Source: Povalibacter uvarum (GTDB taxonomy: Bacteria; Pseudomonadota; Gammaproteobacteria; Steroidobacterales; Steroidobacteraceae). From it: a stretch of DNA of 64,000 nucleotides. Numbering within the stretch: the first letter of the stretch is position 1; each line of letters opens with the position of its first letter. Under the pieces are notes generated by a model. That model saw nothing but the letters and a program-made list of their open reading frames with translations. It did not search any database and was not told the origin of the DNA. Location of the stretch: contig NZ_JACHHZ010000004.1 of assembly GCF_014202975.1 (NCBI RefSeq), forward strand, positions 496,001-560,000, read 5' to 3'. Shown here piece after piece: positions 9,355 through 18,965 of this stretch. The position numbers and the translations under genes are program-made.

Positions 9355-10884
9355 ATGTCAGACAACCGAATCCGCAGAATTGTCATCGTCGGCGGAGGCA
9401 CGGCCGGCTGGATGTCCGCCGCCGTGCTGGCGCGTTTCGCGCGCGTGCCGGGCAGTGCGCTCGATACTGAAATCGAGCTGATCGAGTCCGAGCAGATCCC
9501 GACGGTCGGGGTCGGCGAGGCCACTGTCCCGACGATCCGCGTTCTCAACGCCGTGCTCGGTTTCGACGAGCGCGATTTCATCTCGAAGACCCAGGGCGCG
9601 ATCAAGCTCGGCATCGAGTTCCGCGACTGGATTCATCCCGGCAGCAGGCACAGTCACTTCTTCGGCGACTTCGGCGCGAGCATCGAAGGCGTCTCGCCGC
9701 ATCACCACTGGCTCAAGCTGCGCCAGCTCGGCGATCCAACATCGATCTACGATTATTGTCTTCCTGCCGTTGCCGGGCGGATGCTGCGCTTCGTGCCGCC
9801 GGCGCCTGACCATGCCGGTGAAGCATCGGCCTACAAGTACGCCTATCACTTCGATGCGGGTCTCTATGCGCAGTATCTGCGGGCATTCGCGCAGTCGCGA
9901 GGAGTGAACCGGCGCGAAGGCAAGGTCGTCAACGTCGAGCTGCGTGGCGAGGACGGCTTCATCAAGGCTCTGGTGCTCGAGGGCGGGCAGCGCGTCGAAG
10001 CAGACTTCTTCATCGACTGCTCGGGCTTTCGCGGATTGCTCATCGAAGAGGCGCTCCGCACCGGTTACGTCGACTGGTCGAACTGGTTGCCGTGTGATCG
10101 AGCCGTCGCCGCGCCATCGCAAAGTGGTGGGGATTTCACGCCCTACACGGCCTCGACCGCGCAAAAGGCAGGCTGGCAATGGCGCATCCCGTTGCAGCAT
10201 CGCGTAGGCAACGGCTATGTCTATTGCAGTCGTTACATCAGCGACGATGAGGCTGCGGCAACGCTGCTCGTGAACATGGACGGGAAGCCGATCATCGAAC
10301 CACGTGTTCTGCGCTTCGTCGCCGGGCATCGGCGGAAGATCTGGAACCGCAACTGCCTCGCTGTCGGGCTATCGGGCGGGTTCATGGAGCCGCTCGAGTC
10401 GACCAGCATCCTCCTCATCCAGACCTGCATCGCACGGCTGATCGAGATGTTCCCGGATCGCACTTTCGACCCGGCCATGATCGATGAGTACAACCGCATC
10501 TCGCTGAACGAATTCGAGCGCATTCGCGATTTCATCATCCTGCACTACCACGCGACGCAGCGGGATGACGCGCCTCTGTGGCAGTACGTGCGGAACATGC
10601 CGATCCCTGAAACTCTGCAGCACAAGATCGACGTGTTCCGGAGCTGCGGACGGGTCGCGCTGCTGAGCGAAGAATCGTTTCTCGAGCCGAGTTGGGTATC
10701 GATCTTCGTCGGCCAGGGCATCATCCCGCGTCGCTACGACCCGATCGTCGATGCCATCGACGTCGAGAAGCTCAGGCGCGGCATGCAACAGCGTCGCGAA
10801 CGGATACGGAAGATCGCCGAGGCTATGCCGACCCTGCGCGAATTCGTGTCGCGCCACTGGCCGGCAGCCGCGGCCAGAGCGTAG
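9355..10884 (+). CDS. FAD-dependent tryptophan-halogenase-like protein, copy 1
   Basis: 509 residues. It begins with a Rossmann GxGxxG motif ([15 protein letters not shown], about 9–23) for FAD. The lysine that holds the chloramine/HOCl species in PrnA and RebH is present at about residue 84 ([11 protein letters not shown]). The halogenase signature WQWRIP is intact, as is [13 protein letters not shown], which carries the glutamate that positions the substrate in tryptophan halogenases. It should therefore be catalytically competent. Homologues beside TonB receptors, such as BrvH, halogenate free indoles poorly and their natural substrates are unknown. ATG at 9355 begins two residues before the usual N-terminus; a GTG at 9316 is possible. 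First of three tandem paralogues, 5 nt before the next start. Confidence 0.88.
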   Translation: MSDNRIRRIVIVGGGTAGWMSAAVLARFARVPGSALDTEIELIESEQIPTVGVGEATVPTIRVLNAVLGFDERDFISKTQGAIKLGIEFRDWIHPGSRHSHFFGDFGASIEGVSPHHHWLKLRQLGDPTSIYDYCLPAVAGRMLRFVPPAPDHAGEASAYKYAYHFDAGLYAQYLRAFAQSRGVNRREGKVVNVELRGEDGFIKALVLEGGQRVEADFFIDCSGFRGLLIEEALRTGYVDWSNWLPCDRAVAAPSQSGGDFTPYTASTAQKAGWQWRIPLQHRVGNGYVYCSRYISDDEAAATLLVNMDGKPIIEPRVLRFVAGHRRKIWNRNCLAVGLSGGFMEPLESTSILLIQTCIARLIEMFPDRTFDPAMIDEYNRISLNEFERIRDFIILHYHATQRDDAPLWQYVRNMPIPETLQHKIDVFRSCGRVALLSEESFLEPSWVSIFVGQGIIPRRYDPIVDAIDVEKLRRGMQQRRERIRKIAEAMPTLREFVSRHWPAAAARA

Positions 10885-10889
10885 TTGCC

Positions 10890-12413
10890 ATGCCAGATCG
10901 CAGCATCCGCAGGATCGTGATCGTCGGCGGCGGTACCGCCGGATGGATGAGCGCCGCTGCGCTGTCCCGCGTGCTTCGTCGCGACCAGTGCGAGATCCGG
11001 CTGATCGAATCGCCCGACATTCGTACTGTCGGCGTCGGTGAAGCGACGATTCCGCCCTTGCTGATGTTCAACCGCGTGCTGGGCCTGGATGAGGCCGATT
11101 TCGTTCGCAGGACCCAGGCGACGTTCAAGCTCGCGATTCATTTCGTCGACTGGACTCACCTGGGTCACGAGTACTTCCATCCCTTCGTCGGCTCGTACGG
11201 TGTCGACATCGACCTGATTCCGATGCATCAGTACTGGCTGAAGCTGCGCAGTCTCGGCGATACGACGAGGCTCGATGAGTACAGCATGGCGGCGGTCGCC
11301 GCGAAGCGCGGCAAGTTCGATCGGCCTCGCAGCGATCCGCGCTCGGCCTTGTCGACATACGGGTATGCGTATCACTTCGATGCTGCGCTCTACGCGGCGT
11401 ATCTGCGAGAGTATGCAGAGGCACGCGGCGTTCAGCGCATCGAAGGCAAGGTGATCGACGTCAAGCTCCGGGGGGAAGACGGATTCATCGAGAGCGTGAA
11501 GCTCGACGGCGGACCGGACGTGGCCGGCGATCTGTTCATCGATTGCACTGGATTCCGCGGATTGCTGATCGAGCAGACCCTGAAGAGCGGCTACAACGAC
11601 TGGTCCCACTGGCTGCCTTGCGATCGCGCCGTAGCAACGCAGTGTGAGTACAACGGCAGTGAGATGACGCCCTATACGCGCGCGACTGCCCGCGAAGCCG
11701 GGTGGCAATGGCGCATCCCTCTGCAGCATCGCATCGGCACAGGCTACGTCTATTGCAGCCGCTATGTCAGCGACGACGAAGCGACGCACACTCTGCTGAA
11801 GAATCTCGATGGCGCGCCCATCAAGGATCCCTGGCCGCTGAAGTTCACCGCCGGCCATCGACGCAAGTTCTGGAACAAGAACTGCGTGGCCGTGGGGCTG
11901 GCGGCGGGATTCATGGAGCCGCTCGAATCGACCAGCATTCATCTGATTCAGACGGCGATCACGAAGCTGCTGGAAATGTTCCCGGACCGGGACTGCGATC
12001 CGCTCGTTGCGGAGGAGTACAACAAGCGAACGCGCATCGAGTTCGAGCGCATCCGTGATTTTCTCATCCTGCATTACTACGCCACCGAGCGCGACGACAC
12101 GCCGTTGTGGCGACATTGCCGGTCGATGTCGATCCCGGACACGCTGCGGTACAAGATGGATCACTTCCGGGCGTACGGCCGCTTCGTATCGGAGGGGTAC
12201 GAGCTCTTCCGTGAATCGAACTGGCTCGCTGTTTACATCGGCCAGCATGTGTTCCCACGGCGTTACGACCCGCTCGTGGATCAACGCAATGTCGATGAGA
12301 TGCGCCAGCAGCTCGCTGCGATCCGTAGCGTGATCGGCGCCGCGGCCGATTCCTTGCCGACGCATCCCGAGTTCATCGAACGAAATTGCCGCGCGGCGCC
12401 GCCAAAAAACTGA
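10890..12413 (+). CDS. FAD-dependent tryptophan-halogenase-like protein, copy 2
   Basis: 507 residues from the ATG at 10890. The open frame extends further upstream, but that stretch overlaps copy 1 and is not family-like. FAD motif [15 protein letters not shown] at about 10–24, catalytic-type lysine K80 ([11 protein letters not shown]), [17 protein letters not shown] in the middle and [14 protein letters not shown] near residue 350 are all intact. It is closer in sequence to copy 3 than to copy 1; for example, copies 2 and 3 share STSIHLIQT and [11 protein letters not shown], which differ in copy 1. Tandem, with gaps of only 5 nt on each side, it is almost certainly cotranscribed. The family halogenates electron-rich aromatics with FADH2, chloride or bromide and O2. 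The real substrate is unknown. Confidence 0.88.
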   Translation: MPDRSIRRIVIVGGGTAGWMSAAALSRVLRRDQCEIRLIESPDIRTVGVGEATIPPLLMFNRVLGLDEADFVRRTQATFKLAIHFVDWTHLGHEYFHPFVGSYGVDIDLIPMHQYWLKLRSLGDTTRLDEYSMAAVAAKRGKFDRPRSDPRSALSTYGYAYHFDAALYAAYLREYAEARGVQRIEGKVIDVKLRGEDGFIESVKLDGGPDVAGDLFIDCTGFRGLLIEQTLKSGYNDWSHWLPCDRAVATQCEYNGSEMTPYTRATAREAGWQWRIPLQHRIGTGYVYCSRYVSDDEATHTLLKNLDGAPIKDPWPLKFTAGHRRKFWNKNCVAVGLAAGFMEPLESTSIHLIQTAITKLLEMFPDRDCDPLVAEEYNKRTRIEFERIRDFLILHYYATERDDTPLWRHCRSMSIPDTLRYKMDHFRAYGRFVSEGYELFRESNWLAVYIGQHVFPRRYDPLVDQRNVDEMRQQLAAIRSVIGAAADSLPTHPEFIERNCRAAPPKN

Positions 12414-12418
12414 CCAGC

Positions 12419-13951
12419 ATGCAACACGCAGCGTCACCCGATTCCGACCGCCGCCTGCGCCGCATCGTCATTGCAGGCGGCGGCACGGCAGGCTGGATGT
12501 GCGCTGCGGCGCTGTCGCGGATTCTTCGCGACGACTACACGAAGATCGTGCTCGTCGAATCGAGCGACATCGGTACGGTGGGTGTCGGCGAGGCGACGAT
12601 TCCGATCCTGATCCAGTTCAACCAGCTGCTCGGGCTCGACGAAAACGAGTTCATGCGACGAACGCAGGGAACGTTCAAGCTCGGCATCGAATTCCGCAAC
12701 TGGACCCGGCTCGGCCACCGCTACTTCCATCCTTTCGGACGGCACGGCGCGAGCCTCGATGCCACTGACTTCCATCACTATTGGCTGCGATTGCGTGCCC
12801 TCGGCGATGAGCATCCGCTCTCGGACTATTCGCTTTGCACTGTCGCTGCCGAGCTTGGCCGGTTCACGAGGCCAAGTGGCGATCCGCGCTCGGTGATGTC
12901 GACGTACTCGTATGCCTTCCACTTCGATGCAGGTCTCTACGCTGCTTTTCTCAGGGAATACGCGGAGCAGCGTGGTGTGGTGCGTCTCGACCGTCGCATC
13001 GCGGACGTGCAGCTGCGAGCGGAGGATGGTTTCATCGAGGCGCTCGTGCTCGAGGGTGGCGAACGCCTCGAGGGCGATCTCTTCATCGATTGCAGCGGTT
13101 TTCGCGGCCTGCTCATCGAGCAGGCCCTGAAGTGCGGTTTCGAGAGCTGGGCGCACTGGTTGCCTTGCGATCGGGCGGTCGCAGTGCAGTGCGAAGGTCA
13201 GCCCGAGCTGACGCCCTACACGCGCTCGACGGCGCACGAGGCGGGCTGGCAATGGCGCATACCTTTGCAGCACCGAATCGGCACGGGATACGTCTATTGC
13301 AGCCAGCACCTCACGGAGGATCAGGCGACTGCGACTCTCATGAACAATCTCGACGGCGCAGCGCTGCGAACGCCGAGAACACTGCGCTTCGAGGCGGGTC
13401 GGCGGCGGAAGTTCTGGCATCGCAACTGCATTGCGCTCGGGCTGTCGAGCGGCTTCCTGGAGCCGCTGGAATCCACGAGCATTCATCTGATCCAGACGGG
13501 CATCACCAAGCTGTTGCGGCTGTTCCCCGATCGACACTGCGATCCGTTGCTGGCCGAGGAGTACAACCGGCAGGGCGATGCGGAGTATGAGCGCATCCTC
13601 GACTTCCTGGTGCTGCACTATCACGCGACCGAGCGCGACGACACTCCGTTCTGGAACTACGTGCGTACGATGAAGATTCCCGAGTCGCTGAGCTACCGGA
13701 TGGAACAGTTTCGTTCGGGCGGGCGGCTCGTCACGCCCTGGCAGGACCTGTTCCAGGAATCGAGCTGGCTCGCAGTGATGCTCGGACAAGGCATCACGCC
13801 GCGATCGTACGATCCGCTCGCGGACCTGATCGATGCCGATGAGGCGCGCCGTCATCTCAAAGCGATGCGCATCACGGTCCGCAAAGCGGCCGAGGCGATG
13901 CCGGCACAGTCGCAGTTCATTGCACAGAATTGCCGGGCGACGCTGGCCTGA
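12419..13951 (+). CDS. FAD-dependent tryptophan-halogenase-like protein, copy 3
   Basis: 510 residues, started at ATG 12419, 5 nt after copy 2 ends. All family landmarks are retained: [15 protein letters not shown] for FAD binding, [11 protein letters not shown] with the catalytic-type lysine, [17 protein letters not shown], and [16 protein letters not shown]. Like its siblings it lacks a signal peptide, so it works in the cytoplasm and needs reduced flavin from a separate reductase; none is encoded nearby. Three different but intact copies in a row point to duplication followed by divergence for distinct substrates or positions rather than decay. Followed after 48 nt by two genes for exported proteins. 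Confidence 0.88.
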   Translation: MQHAASPDSDRRLRRIVIAGGGTAGWMCAAALSRILRDDYTKIVLVESSDIGTVGVGEATIPILIQFNQLLGLDENEFMRRTQGTFKLGIEFRNWTRLGHRYFHPFGRHGASLDATDFHHYWLRLRALGDEHPLSDYSLCTVAAELGRFTRPSGDPRSVMSTYSYAFHFDAGLYAAFLREYAEQRGVVRLDRRIADVQLRAEDGFIEALVLEGGERLEGDLFIDCSGFRGLLIEQALKCGFESWAHWLPCDRAVAVQCEGQPELTPYTRSTAHEAGWQWRIPLQHRIGTGYVYCSQHLTEDQATATLMNNLDGAALRTPRTLRFEAGRRRKFWHRNCIALGLSSGFLEPLESTSIHLIQTGITKLLRLFPDRHCDPLLAEEYNRQGDAEYERILDFLVLHYHATERDDTPFWNYVRTMKIPESLSYRMEQFRSGGRLVTPWQDLFQESSWLAVMLGQGITPRSYDPLADLIDADEARRHLKAMRITVRKAAEAMPAQSQFIAQNCRATLA

Positions 13952-13999
13952 CCGGCCGCATCCCCGCAACCGTTGATCACGACCGATGAGGAAACTTCG

Positions 14000-14686
14000 A
14001 TGAAGACCTGCACGATTTCGCGGCTCGCCTGCGCCGTACTGCTGGCGTGGATGACTCCCTCGCTGCTGGCTGCAACCGCAACGAGCGAGACGGCATCGAT
14101 CGGGCTGAAATCAACGAAGGAGAAGGGGATCGTCAGCATCATGACCGATCCGGTCCTCTCGGGCGGCAGGCTCGTGCTCAAGATCGTGGCGCTCAATCCG
14201 ACTGCCCAGCCGCTTCAGTTGCGCGCGGAGGATGTGCACGTGTTCACTGCGGCTGGAAAGGAAGTGCCGCTGATGTCGCTCGATGCGCTGATCGCGGAAG
14301 CGAAGGGCGAGCAGAGGGCATCGCAGTCCATGGACTCCGCTCACCAGGCTTCGAACTACAGCCGCCCGCAGACGAGCACCAGTAACAGCGGTGAGCTCAA
14401 TGTCACGGGAATCACAGGTGCGAACGACGCGGTGGGCCGCGCGGTTTCGCAGCGCTCACGAAGTGAGACGGATGGTCCTGTCGATCCCGCTGTTCAGCAG
14501 CAGGTCGACGCGTTGAAGGCGGGGATTCTGCAGACACGCGAGGTGCCTCCCGGGAAAGCGGACGGCGCCCAGGTCGTCACGGACAAGATCAAGTTCGGCC
14601 GCAAGGAGGAGAAGGCGCTGCGCGTCGTCGTGTCCTTCAACGGCGAAGATCACGAGTTCAATTTCGAAGCGCCGCCGGCGAAGTGA
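14000..14686 (+). CDS. Secreted protein of unknown function
   Basis: 228 residues, ATG at 14000 with GAGGAAA seven bases upstream; a GTG-like start further upstream would bury the signal peptide. Residues 1–25 (MKTCTISRL... ending SLLAA) form a signal peptide. The mature part begins with IGLKSTKEKGIVSIMTDPVLSGGRLVLKIVALNP, reads like a beta-sandwich accessory domain (LVLKIVALNPTAQPLQLRAE), has a low-complexity Ser/Thr/Asn-rich middle (SRPQTSTSNSGELN) and ends in a short beta-rich segment (ALRVVVSFNGEDHEFNFEAP). I do not recognise the family. The gene is 10 nt from the next reading frame, so the two are one transcriptional unit with the halogenases and may act together outside the cytoplasm. 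Confidence 0.75.
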   Translation: MKTCTISRLACAVLLAWMTPSLLAATATSETASIGLKSTKEKGIVSIMTDPVLSGGRLVLKIVALNPTAQPLQLRAEDVHVFTAAGKEVPLMSLDALIAEAKGEQRASQSMDSAHQASNYSRPQTSTSNSGELNVTGITGANDAVGRAVSQRSRSETDGPVDPAVQQQVDALKAGILQTREVPPGKADGAQVVTDKIKFGRKEEKALRVVVSFNGEDHEFNFEAPPAK

Positions 14687-14696
14687 GTCGACGAGA

Positions 14697-16613
14697 ATGA
14701 AGGGCCATTTCGTCGCCGCGATCCTGTCGCTGCTGTCCGCGCAGTCTGTCGTCGCCGGCCAGTATGCAAACTTCGATGTTGCCGTTTATATCGTGGCCAG
14801 CACCGCACAACGGCAGCTCAGCGACCCGAAGGCACTGGAGGCACAGTACGAGCGCGCCGCGAGCCAGCTGAAGTTCGACAAGGTTTATCTCGAGACCTAT
14901 CGCGACAGCTTGTTCGTCGATGAGAAGACGCTGACGTCGATCAAACGATTCTTCGAGCGCAAGGGTGTAAAGGTCGCCGGCGGTATCACGCTCGCGAAAG
15001 GCGGGCACGGTGGGCAGTTCGGGACGTTCGACTACGAGAGCGCCGCCGATCGCGAGGAATGCCGGCGCGCGGTGGAACTGACGGCGCGACACTTCGACGA
15101 GATCGTGCTCGACGATTTCTTCTTCTACACGACGAAGAGCGACGCGAACATTGCAGCGAAAGGGTCGCGCAGCTGGACGCAGTACCGGCTGGAGAAGATG
15201 CGGGAGGTTGCCGAGAACCTGGTGATCAAGCCCGCGAAGGCGGTGAACCCCAAGGTCAAGGTCATCATCAAGTATCCGAACTGGTACGAGCACTTCCAGG
15301 CGCTCGGCTACGATCTCGATGTCGAAGCGAAGATGTTCGATGCCGTCTACACCGGTACCGAAACGCGCGACCCGGACATCACCGATCAGCTCCTGCAGCA
15401 GTATCAGAGCTATCTGACCTTCCGCTACTTCGACAATATCCGGCCCGACTACTCGCCGGACGCCGCGAAGAGCGGCGGCAATCGCGGCGGCTGGGTCGAC
15501 ACCTTCAGCACGAGATACATCGATCGCTACGCCGAGCAGTTGTGGGACACGATGTTCGCGAAGGCGCCCGAGATCACGCTCTTCAACTGGACCGACATGG
15601 CGTCGCCGAAGGCCGCCGAACCCGGCCACCGCTCGACCTGGGCGAACAAGCCGACGAGTTTTCGCTGGGACGAGATGGTCGGATCATTCAAGTCGAAGAA
15701 CGGCGCAGCGCCCGGTTGGGGGCGGGTCGCCGGTTACTCGCTCGAACAGGTCGACGCGTTTCTCGGCAAGCTCGGCAAACCCATGGGTATCGCAAGCTAC
15801 AAACCGTATCAATCGAGCGGCGAAGACTTCCTCCACAACTATCTCGGCAACATCGGCATCCCGATCGAGCTGACGCCGGTCTTTCCGGAGAGCGCGGATC
15901 TCGTGTTGCTGACGGAGAGCGCGAAACACGATCCGCAGATCGTCGAGCGCATGAAGCGTCAGCTGGCTGCCGGCAGGAATGTGGCGATCACTTCAGGCCT
16001 GTTGCGAGCCCTGCATGGCAAAGGGATCGAGGATGTCGTCGAGCTCGAGCACACGGATCGTCGCGTTGCTATTCGCGAGTTCCTGAACGGCTACGGTGCA
16101 GGCAATGGGACGAGCCTCAATGATCGGGCTGACAATCCGTCGATCGTGTTTCCGGAGATCCGCTTCTTCACCAACGATTCCTGGGTGCTGGTCCGCGGCG
16201 TCGCCCACTCGAAGGGGTTTCCGATCCTGCTGATGAATCGCTACTCGCGCGGAATCCTCTATGTCCTGAGCATCCCGGACAATCCAGGCGATCTCTACAA
16301 CCTCCCGCAGCCGGTGGTGACCGTCATCAAGGGATACCTGCAGGACAACTTCCCGGTTCGCATCGATGCGCCTGAGCGCGTCAGTCTGTTCGCCTACGAC
16401 AACAAGACCTTCATCATTCAGTCGTTCCGGGATGATGAGGCGAAGGCGAAGGTCTCGGTGGCGGCAGGCGCTATGAGGCTGCGGAATCTGGTCACCGGCG
16501 AGGTGCAATCATTGACTGCAATTCCGGTGAATCAGCGGCAGAAGGTGCCGGGTCGTTCGGAAGCGGCTGTCACGGTGCAGCCGCATTCCTATGGGGTGTA
16601 TGCCGTGGAGTGA
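14697..16613 (+). CDS. Secreted putative glycoside-hydrolase-like protein
   Basis: 638 residues with a clear signal peptide (1–20, cleavage after SVVA). The first roughly 300 residues look like a TIM barrel of the putative glycosidase type: KVYLETYRDSLFVDEKTL, then KVAGGITLAKGG, then DEIVLDDFFFYTT at about 134–146 (the position where barrel glycosidases keep acidic residues), then KVKVIIKYPNWYEHFQ and ITLFNWTDMASP. The remainder (about 370–638) resembles a flavodoxin-like domain followed by a small beta domain, with AAGRNVAITSGLLRALHGKG and RFFTNDSWVLVRGVAHSKG. I do not recognise a named family. The gene lies last in the GH95–receptor–halogenase locus, which supports a role in glycan processing, but no activity can be assigned. 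Confidence 0.8.
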   Translation: MKGHFVAAILSLLSAQSVVAGQYANFDVAVYIVASTAQRQLSDPKALEAQYERAASQLKFDKVYLETYRDSLFVDEKTLTSIKRFFERKGVKVAGGITLAKGGHGGQFGTFDYESAADREECRRAVELTARHFDEIVLDDFFFYTTKSDANIAAKGSRSWTQYRLEKMREVAENLVIKPAKAVNPKVKVIIKYPNWYEHFQALGYDLDVEAKMFDAVYTGTETRDPDITDQLLQQYQSYLTFRYFDNIRPDYSPDAAKSGGNRGGWVDTFSTRYIDRYAEQLWDTMFAKAPEITLFNWTDMASPKAAEPGHRSTWANKPTSFRWDEMVGSFKSKNGAAPGWGRVAGYSLEQVDAFLGKLGKPMGIASYKPYQSSGEDFLHNYLGNIGIPIELTPVFPESADLVLLTESAKHDPQIVERMKRQLAAGRNVAITSGLLRALHGKGIEDVVELEHTDRRVAIREFLNGYGAGNGTSLNDRADNPSIVFPEIRFFTNDSWVLVRGVAHSKGFPILLMNRYSRGILYVLSIPDNPGDLYNLPQPVVTVIKGYLQDNFPVRIDAPERVSLFAYDNKTFIIQSFRDDEAKAKVSVAAGAMRLRNLVTGEVQSLTAIPVNQRQKVPGRSEAAVTVQPHSYGVYAVE

Positions 16614-16618
16614 AGGTG

Positions 16619-16636
16619 CAGCCGCTACCGCGGCTG
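16619..16636. terminator. Possible convergent terminator hairpin
   Basis: CAGCCGC-TACC-GCGGCTG is a perfect 7-bp stem with a 4-nt loop, sitting across the 11-nt gap between two convergent genes and reaching into the end of btuB. There is no T-run on either strand, so intrinsic termination is uncertain. Confidence 0.35.
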
Positions 16637-18451
16637 ATACCCCAGCGTCACGAAGTACGACCTGCCGTCCTGGTAATAGAAGGCTGCTGTCTCATAGTCT
16701 TCATCGAACGCATTCGCGACCTTGCCCTGCACGGACCAGCCGTCGCCGAAGCGGAACGTCGCGAGGAAGTCGACAGTCGTGTAGCTGTCGAGCTTCGTCG
16801 AGTTCGCGAGGTTGTCGTAGCGTGAACCGACGATATTCGCCGTAGTGCCGATCGAGAACGCATCCGTTCCGTAGGCGACATCGATGCGGCCGGCGTCCGC
16901 GGCGCGACGCGGCAGCAGGTTGTCGCGATTGGTGCCGGAGTCGCGATTGCGCGGATCGAGGTGAGTGTAGTTCGCACCCAGCGACCAGTTTCCGAGTTGC
17001 GTGCCGGCTTCTACTTCGATGCCGCGAATACGCGCTTCGCTGATGTTCTGGGGCAGGAACGTCACGAAGTCGAACACGATCAGGTTGTCGACGTTCGTTT
17101 CGAACGCAGAGACCGACCACGTGCTTTGCGCGACCGCGCCGCTGATCCCAAGCTCGACGCTGTCCGACTCCTCCGGCTTCAGATCCGGATTGCTGAAGCC
17201 CGGGTAGTACAGGTCGTTGAAGTTCGGTGCGAGGAACGCTGTTCCCCAGGCCACGGAGAATGCGATGGCGTCGTCGGTGAACCATTTCCAGCCCACGCCG
17301 CCCGTGGTGTGGTTGCCGAACTGCTCGTTGTCGTCGCTGCGCACGGACGCGAGCACTTCATGCGCACCGATCCGGCCCGTGTACTGACCGAAGATCCCTG
17401 TGTTGTCGCGCGAGGTCTGATCGTATGGCGTGGAGCTCGCGACGCGATCATCGAGATAGTCCATGCCCAGTGTCAGGATGTGGCCGGCACCGACAGTCCA
17501 GTCGGATTGCAGGCTCGCGTTGCGGCGCTCCGTGTCGAATGTACTGGAGTACACGCCGTCCTTGAAATCATCGGCATCATCCTGGCTGAGCCCGAGCTGC
17601 ATCGTCAGGTCCCAGTTCGAGGCCGCGGCAACTTTGCCCTTGAGCGAGTACACGCTCTGGATGAAGTCGGTTTCGTTGCCGAAGTCGCCGTCGTACTCCG
17701 TATGACCCGATGCGTAGAGTGCTGTCGCTTCGATCTCGGCGGTGTCATCCCAGCTGTAGCCCGCGCGCAGCGAACCCGAGGCATTGCGATAGCCGTCTTC
17801 GTCTGGTTCGTCGGTGAAGCAGCCGCCTGCGAACGAAGCGCGACACGAGTTGAAGCCCTGCGACTCGATGTAGTTGCCCGTCACGCTCACCCACGCATGC
17901 TCACCGCGTGCGCCGAAGCTTCCGCTTGCGTTGTACGTCTCATGAGAGCCGCCGCCGAGCGAGAAGGCAGGGCCGGACGCATCGCGCGTGAAGATCTGGA
18001 TCACTCCGCCGATGGCATCCGCGCCGTACAGGCTCGATCGCGGACCGCGAACGATCTCGATGCGCTCGATCTGGTCGACGGGAATGAATTCGATGCGCGT
18101 TGTACCCGCAGTGGCTGAACCGACGCGGACACCGTTGACGAGCACGAGCACCTGGTCGGCTTCCGTGCCGCGCACGAACATGGAGCTGAGCTTTCCGAGT
18201 CCGCCGTTGTTCGCGATGCTGATGCCTGCTTCGCCGCGCAGCAGGTCCTGAACGGACTGAACCTGTCGCTTCTGGATATCGTCCCGCGTGAGTACGGTGA
18301 CCGAGCCGATGACATCGGTGATCGGCTGAGCGATGCGCGCTGCGGTCACGACCACTTCCGCGACGGAATCGTCCGGTGCTGCAAGCGAAGTCAGCGGAGC
18401 GACGGCGCCGACGATAGCCGAAACGAACGGCCGACAATGAACCCGAGTCAT
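16625..18451 (-). CDS. btuB: TonB-dependent vitamin B12 receptor BtuB-like
   Basis: 608 residues, about the length of BtuB (614 in E. coli). Start ATG 18451 follows GAGAGGATCATC. Signal peptide about 1–25, then the TonB box region EVVVTAARIAQP, plug landmarks SVTVLTRDDIQKRQVQSV and FVRGTEADQVLVLVNGVRV, and IRGPRSSLYGADAIGGVIQI-like sequence, which is close to the BtuB pattern. It should carry cobalamins across the outer membrane in a TonB-dependent way. The assignment is reinforced by a cobalamin riboswitch in its leader. BtuF and BtuC genes are not adjacent; a BtuD-like ATPase lies 6 kb away with different neighbours. The protein ends in YQPR rather than a terminal aromatic residue. Confidence 0.9.
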   Translation of the reverse strand: MTRVHCRPFVSAIVGAVAPLTSLAAPDDSVAEVVVTAARIAQPITDVIGSVTVLTRDDIQKRQVQSVQDLLRGEAGISIANNGGLGKLSSMFVRGTEADQVLVLVNGVRVGSATAGTTRIEFIPVDQIERIEIVRGPRSSLYGADAIGGVIQIFTRDASGPAFSLGGGSHETYNASGSFGARGEHAWVSVTGNYIESQGFNSCRASFAGGCFTDEPDEDGYRNASGSLRAGYSWDDTAEIEATALYASGHTEYDGDFGNETDFIQSVYSLKGKVAAASNWDLTMQLGLSQDDADDFKDGVYSSTFDTERRNASLQSDWTVGAGHILTLGMDYLDDRVASSTPYDQTSRDNTGIFGQYTGRIGAHEVLASVRSDDNEQFGNHTTGGVGWKWFTDDAIAFSVAWGTAFLAPNFNDLYYPGFSNPDLKPEESDSVELGISGAVAQSTWSVSAFETNVDNLIVFDFVTFLPQNISEARIRGIEVEAGTQLGNWSLGANYTHLDPRNRDSGTNRDNLLPRRAADAGRIDVAYGTDAFSIGTTANIVGSRYDNLANSTKLDSYTTVDFLATFRFGDGWSVQGKVANAFDEDYETAAFYYQDGRSYFVTLGYQPR

Positions 18452-18589
18452 GATGATCCTCTCCCCATGCACGCCCGCATGGACCGATGTGTTGTGATCG
18501 CGGAAGAGGTAGGGAGTGGCGCCGCAGCGCGTACTCTCATCGCCCGCCGCGACGTTGTACTGACCGCGGCTTCAGGCAACGAAGCGCGA

Positions 18590-18845
18590 TCGCACCATCA
18601 GGCCGGTCTCCGGGCTCTCGAGTGAGCGTTGGCACGCTCGTCAGCATCGCCTTCCCACGCCTTGGGTTCGTTGCGAACCTGAGGCGCAGTGGCTGGAAAC
18701 CCAAGAGTTTCCGGATGCCGATTGGACTCGACTACCGTTGCGGGGGCAGCGCCGGAATGGGATCTGAAGAGGAACAGATCCGCACCGGCTTCACGCTCGC
18801 CAAAGCTGCTTTTTTCAGCCTCGGCTCACCTGACGGAGGCGGCAA
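18590..18845 (-). ncRNA. Cobalamin riboswitch upstream of btuB
   Basis: Read on the minus strand, the leader contains the cobalamin (B12) riboswitch blocks in order: GAAGCCGGTGCGGATC (near 18780–18795), ATTCCGGCGCTGCCCCCGCA (around 18740–18759), and the closing GAGAGCCCGGAGACCGGCC (18600–18618). These match the B12-box consensus and its flanking stems. It lies about 140–390 nt upstream of the btuB start, the usual place for ligand-dependent repression of B12 import. The stretch between the switch and the start codon (18452–18589) is the likely expression platform; I see no obvious terminator there, so control of ribosome access is more likely. Confidence 0.92.
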
Positions 18846-18883
18846 GGTAAGCATCGGCGGGGGCAGTGTCAAGAAAGAGCCGC

Positions 18884-18956
18884 GAGCCATGAGCCACGAG
18901 CCATGAGCCAGAGGGGATTTTCCTCCCTCTGGCTCGTTGCTCAGAGCTCACCGCTC
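18884..18956. repeat. Heptad-word inverted repeat, locus A
   Basis: Left arm: four 7-nt words, GAGCCAT, GAGCCAC, GAGCCAT, GAGCCAG (18884–18911). Right arm, read in reverse complement: GAGCGGT, GAGCTCT, GAGCAAC, GAGCCAG (18956 back to 18929). The inner 11 nt pair perfectly (GAGCCAGAGGG with CCCTCTGGCTC) around a 9-nt loop. The remainder pairs only through the shared GAGC of each word. It sits between the 5' end of the B12 riboswitch and the 3' end of the next receptor gene. It may end transcription of that receptor or isolate the two units. Confidence 0.85.
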
Positions 18957-18965
18957 ATCGCTTCT

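Noticed and set aside
6855-9614. Very long open frame (about 919 codons) on the minus strand opposite the TonB receptor.
   Set aside because: It is the mirror of a strongly coding GC-rich gene; its product is rich in Arg, Val and His with no domain, and the plus-strand receptor is unambiguous.
10734-13969. Two long minus-strand frames (about 567 and 511 codons) opposite halogenase copies 2 and 3.
   Set aside because: They are antisense shadows that repeat because the two sense genes are paralogues; no recognisable protein family.
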